Source: Candidatus Anaerobutyricum stercoripullorum | GTDB lineage: Bacteria > Bacillota > Clostridia > Lachnospirales > Lachnospiraceae | NCBI GenBank assembly: GCA_019114885.1 | Contig: DXEQ01000106.1 | Location: 1-7,394 of the forward strand | Length of the DNA stretch: 7,394 nt | Direction: 5' to 3' | Shown here: one piece after another, positions 6,182-7,394 of the stretch | How the letters are laid out: every line of letters starts with the position of its first letter | Position numbering within the stretch: position 1 is the first letter of the stretch | Notes under the pieces: generated by a model | The model's database searches: none | The model's input: only the letters and a program-made list of their open reading frames with translations | What the model was told of the DNA's origin: nothing | Translations under genes and position numbers: made by a program

Positions 6182-6619
6182 ATGCAGAAACAACAACTGG
6201 CAATGGCAGAGCTTCCGGTACAGGAAATGGAAGAGTTGTACGCGCCGGAACAGGCGCTGGCAGCGGGTACCGCATTTCCTGATCTGGATCTGCCATTTTT
6301 TGCTGTCCCGGAAGAGATGATGGAGACCGCACCCGTGGCAGAAGACTATCAGGGAAAGACAGAAGAACAGAAGAAGATGATGAAAGAACTGACGGAAGTG
6401 AGTTTTATGGCGGATGATCTGAATCTGTATCTGGATACACATCCGGAAGATGGGGAGGCGTTCGCGGCCTGCCAGGAATATATCAGAAAGCGGCAGGAAC
6501 TGCTTTCCTCACTGGCACAGGAACAGTATCCGCTCTGCGCGGAACTGGCCCTGCAGCCGGAAGACAGAAAGAAGGCACCTTGCCCATGGAAAGGAGGCGG
6601 AGCCTGTGTGGTATTATGA
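6182..6619 (+). CDS. cotJA/cotJB: Spore coat CotJA-CotJB fusion protein
   Basis: This is a small spore-coat-associated protein (145 aa), expected in the mother cell during sporulation and as a partner of CotJC. Residues about 6-42 match the CotJA pattern (LAMAELPVQ, then LYAPEQALAAGTAFPDLDLPFF). After an acidic linker at about 43-62, residues 63 to about 122 match CotJB (ELTEVSFMADDLNLYLDTHP, with EYIRKRQELL following). The end, PCPWKGGGAC at 133-142, resembles the Trp/Pro-rich CotJB tail. In B. subtilis and most clostridia these are two separate genes of about 80-90 codons each. Here one uninterrupted frame carries both, with no internal stop or start needed. Its last 14 nt overlap cotJC. 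Family assignment is by recognised motifs; the molecular role of CotJA and CotJB in the coat is not well defined. Start choice rests on the AAGGAG at 6168. Confidence 0.85.
   Translation: MQKQQLAMAELPVQEMEELYAPEQALAAGTAFPDLDLPFFAVPEEMMETAPVAEDYQGKTEEQKKMMKELTEVSFMADDLNLYLDTHPEDGEAFAACQEYIRKRQELLSSLAQEQYPLCAELALQPEDRKKAPCPWKGGGACVVL
6591..6597 (+). promoter_or_regulatory. Ribosome binding site deciding the GTG start of cotJC
   Basis: AAGGAGG lies inside the end of the upstream gene, 8 nt before GTG 6606. The frame is open back to an ATG at 6450, but those 52 codons overlap the CotJB frame and look nothing like a catalase. The GTG gives the conserved CotJC start MWYYEK. Confidence 0.88.
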
Positions 6620-7214
6620 AAAACGTCTGCAGTATCCGGTCAATATCAAAAAGACCTGTCCGAAGACAGCCAGTCTCATTATCAGCCAGTACGGAGGACC
6701 GGACGGGGAGTTGTCCGCCTCCCTGCGTTACCTTTCGCAGAGGTATACGATGCCTCTGAAGTCCGTGGGCGGACTGCTGACGGATATCGGCACGGAGGAG
6801 CTTGGCCATATGGAAATGATCTGCGCCATGGTGTATCAGCTGACCAGGGACCTGACAGTGGAAGAGGTGGAGAAAGCGGGATTTGCGCCTTACTATATCG
6901 ACCACACCGGGGGCATCTGGCCGCAGGCGGCGGCAGGACTGCCCTTTTCCGCCATAGAATTCCAGTCCAAGGGAGATGCGGTGACAGATCTCATGGAGAA
7001 TCTGGCGGCGGAACAGAAAGCCCGGACCGTGTATGATAACCTGCTCCGCGTCATCAAAGACCCCGATATACGGGAGCCGCTGAAATTCCTGCGCAGCCGG
7101 GAAATCGTGCATTTCCAGCGCTTCGGCGAGGCACTGGAAAAAACGAAGGAAAAGCTGGACAGCCGGAATTATTATTACTTCAATCCGGAGATGGATAAAC
7201 AGTTTCTGAAATAA
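6606..7214 (+). CDS. cotJC: Spore coat protein CotJC, manganese catalase family
   Basis: This is a coat protein of the non-haem dimanganese catalase family, which breaks hydrogen peroxide into water and oxygen (202 aa from GTG 6606). It shares the start of B. subtilis CotJC (W-YEK-LQYPV) and the block QYGGPDGELSASLRYLSQRYT. Candidate metal ligands are Glu35 (GELSAS), Glu65 and His68 (EELGHME), Glu136 (AAEQKAR) and His169 (REIVHFQRF). The 3-residue step from Glu65 to His68 and the 33-residue step from Glu136 to His169 equal those I recall for the Lactobacillus plantarum enzyme (Glu66/His69, Glu148/His181), so an active site looks intact. It is shorter than free-living Mn catalases (about 270-300 aa), as usual for CotJC. 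It overlaps the CotJA-CotJB gene by 14 nt, which suggests translational coupling. A Tyr/Phe-rich tail (NYYYFNPEMDKQF) ends the protein. A large terminator follows 8 nt after the stop. Confidence 0.95.
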   Translation: MWYYEKRLQYPVNIKKTCPKTASLIISQYGGPDGELSASLRYLSQRYTMPLKSVGGLLTDIGTEELGHMEMICAMVYQLTRDLTVEEVEKAGFAPYYIDHTGGIWPQAAAGLPFSAIEFQSKGDAVTDLMENLAAEQKARTVYDNLLRVIKDPDIREPLKFLRSREIVHFQRFGEALEKTKEKLDSRNYYYFNPEMDKQFLK

Positions 7215-7222
7215 GAACAGCA

Positions 7223-7295
7223 AAAATCCACCGAAACCTTGTGCGGGATGTCCTCAGACGGGACGTCCTCATCGGTCTCGGTGGATTTTCGTTTT
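7223..7295. terminator. Large nested terminator between cotJC and a convergent gene
   Basis: The outer stem AAAATCCACCGA (7223-7234) pairs perfectly over 12 bp with TCGGTGGATTTT (7278-7289), followed by CGTTTT on the + strand. A5 on the left gives a T run for the - strand, so it suits convergent genes. Inside, ACC/GGT (7236-7238/7274-7276) and an 8-bp stem GGATGTCC/GGACGTCC (7246-7253/7261-7268, one G-T pair) make a second hairpin. Confidence 0.9.
7245..7271 (+). repeat. Two near-identical 12-nt direct repeats in the terminator loop
   Basis: GGGATGTCCTCA (7245-7256) and GGGACGTCCTCA (7260-7271) differ at one base and are spaced 15 nt start to start. Each contains a near-perfect or perfect palindrome (GGACGTCC), so the copies can also pair with each other as the inner terminator stem. 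Confidence 0.6.
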
Positions 7296-7332
7296 AGCAG
7301 GTATGCTGTGTCTTGCACAAAAAAGTCTTGTG

Positions 7333-7394
7333 TCACGGAATCTCAATGTCCAGAGGTTCATCCAGCTTCTCCGGCACGTACTTCCCGTTTTTCT
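7333..7394 (-). CDS. C-terminal end of a convergent gene (partial)
   Basis: Read on the - strand, the right edge encodes 19 codons ending in TGA at 7335-7333: KNGKYVPEKLDEPLDIEIP. The composition is protein-like, with alternating charged and hydrophobic residues. The other two frames of this strand look poorer, and one is stopped early. The stop lies about 40 nt from the bidirectional terminator at 7223-7295, which fits a convergent gene end. The family cannot be named from 19 residues, and the gene continues beyond the window. Confidence 0.55.
   Translation of the reverse strand, partial: KNGKYVPEKLDEPLDIEIP

Noticed and set aside
6450..6605. N-terminal extension of CotJC from ATG 6450
   Set aside because: It overlaps the CotJB coding frame, is Arg/Ser-rich and unlike the family. 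GTG 6606 has an ideal ribosome site and gives the conserved start.
7316..7332. Small hairpin CACAA/TTGTG next to the convergent gene stop
   Set aside because: Only 5 A/T-leaning pairs; the strong terminator beside it explains transcription end for both genes.

Overview
The window looks like ordinary chromosome of a spore-forming, moderately GC-rich member of the Clostridia. A Lachnospiraceae-type genome is my best guess. The evidence is a cotJ spore-coat cluster, strong AGGAGG-type ribosome sites, a Gram-positive lipoprotein solute-binding protein, and compact same-strand gene units closed by strong intrinsic terminators. The lineage is inferred from gene style and was not tested by a search.

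Layout from left to right, all on the + strand except a gene tail at the right edge. (1) Positions 39-2257 hold a complete polar amino acid ABC importer: lipoprotein binding protein, HisM-type permease and GlnQ/HisP-type ATPase. They are tightly packed, with a TAATG stop/start overlap between permease and ATPase. (2) An intrinsic terminator at 2276-2320 ends only 2 nt before the ribosome site of proB. (3) Positions 2334-4457 hold proB and proA, the first two steps of proline synthesis from glutamate. ProB is the short form without a PUA domain, and a GC-rich hairpin lies between the two genes. (4) A strong bidirectional terminator follows at 4487-4522. (5) Positions 4569-5924 encode a 451-residue integral membrane protein made of two diverged copies of a CmpB-like (putative type IV ABC transporter) unit. 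(6) A 257-nt gap at 5925-6181 holds a weak terminator-like hairpin, a candidate sporulation-sigma -10 element and a perfect 11-bp inverted repeat. (7) Positions 6182-7214 hold a two-gene cotJ operon. Its first gene encodes CotJA-like and CotJB-like segments in a single 145-residue protein. Its second gene is cotJC, a manganese-catalase-family coat protein that starts at GTG inside the end of the first gene. (8) A large nested terminator at 7223-7295 separates this operon from the last 19 codons of a convergent gene on the - strand.

The importer works as one unit: the binding protein captures the amino acid, the permease forms the channel and the ATPase powers uptake. ProB and ProA convert glutamate to glutamate-5-semialdehyde, which cyclises to the precursor of proline. 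The CotJ proteins are expected only in the mother cell during sporulation, so the right third is probably regulated separately from the left. I see no mobile element, CRISPR array, tRNA or rRNA. I found no clearly new system. The items most worth a second look are the CotJA-CotJB fusion, the structured cotJ leader, the terminator abutting the proB ribosome site, and the duplicated membrane protein.
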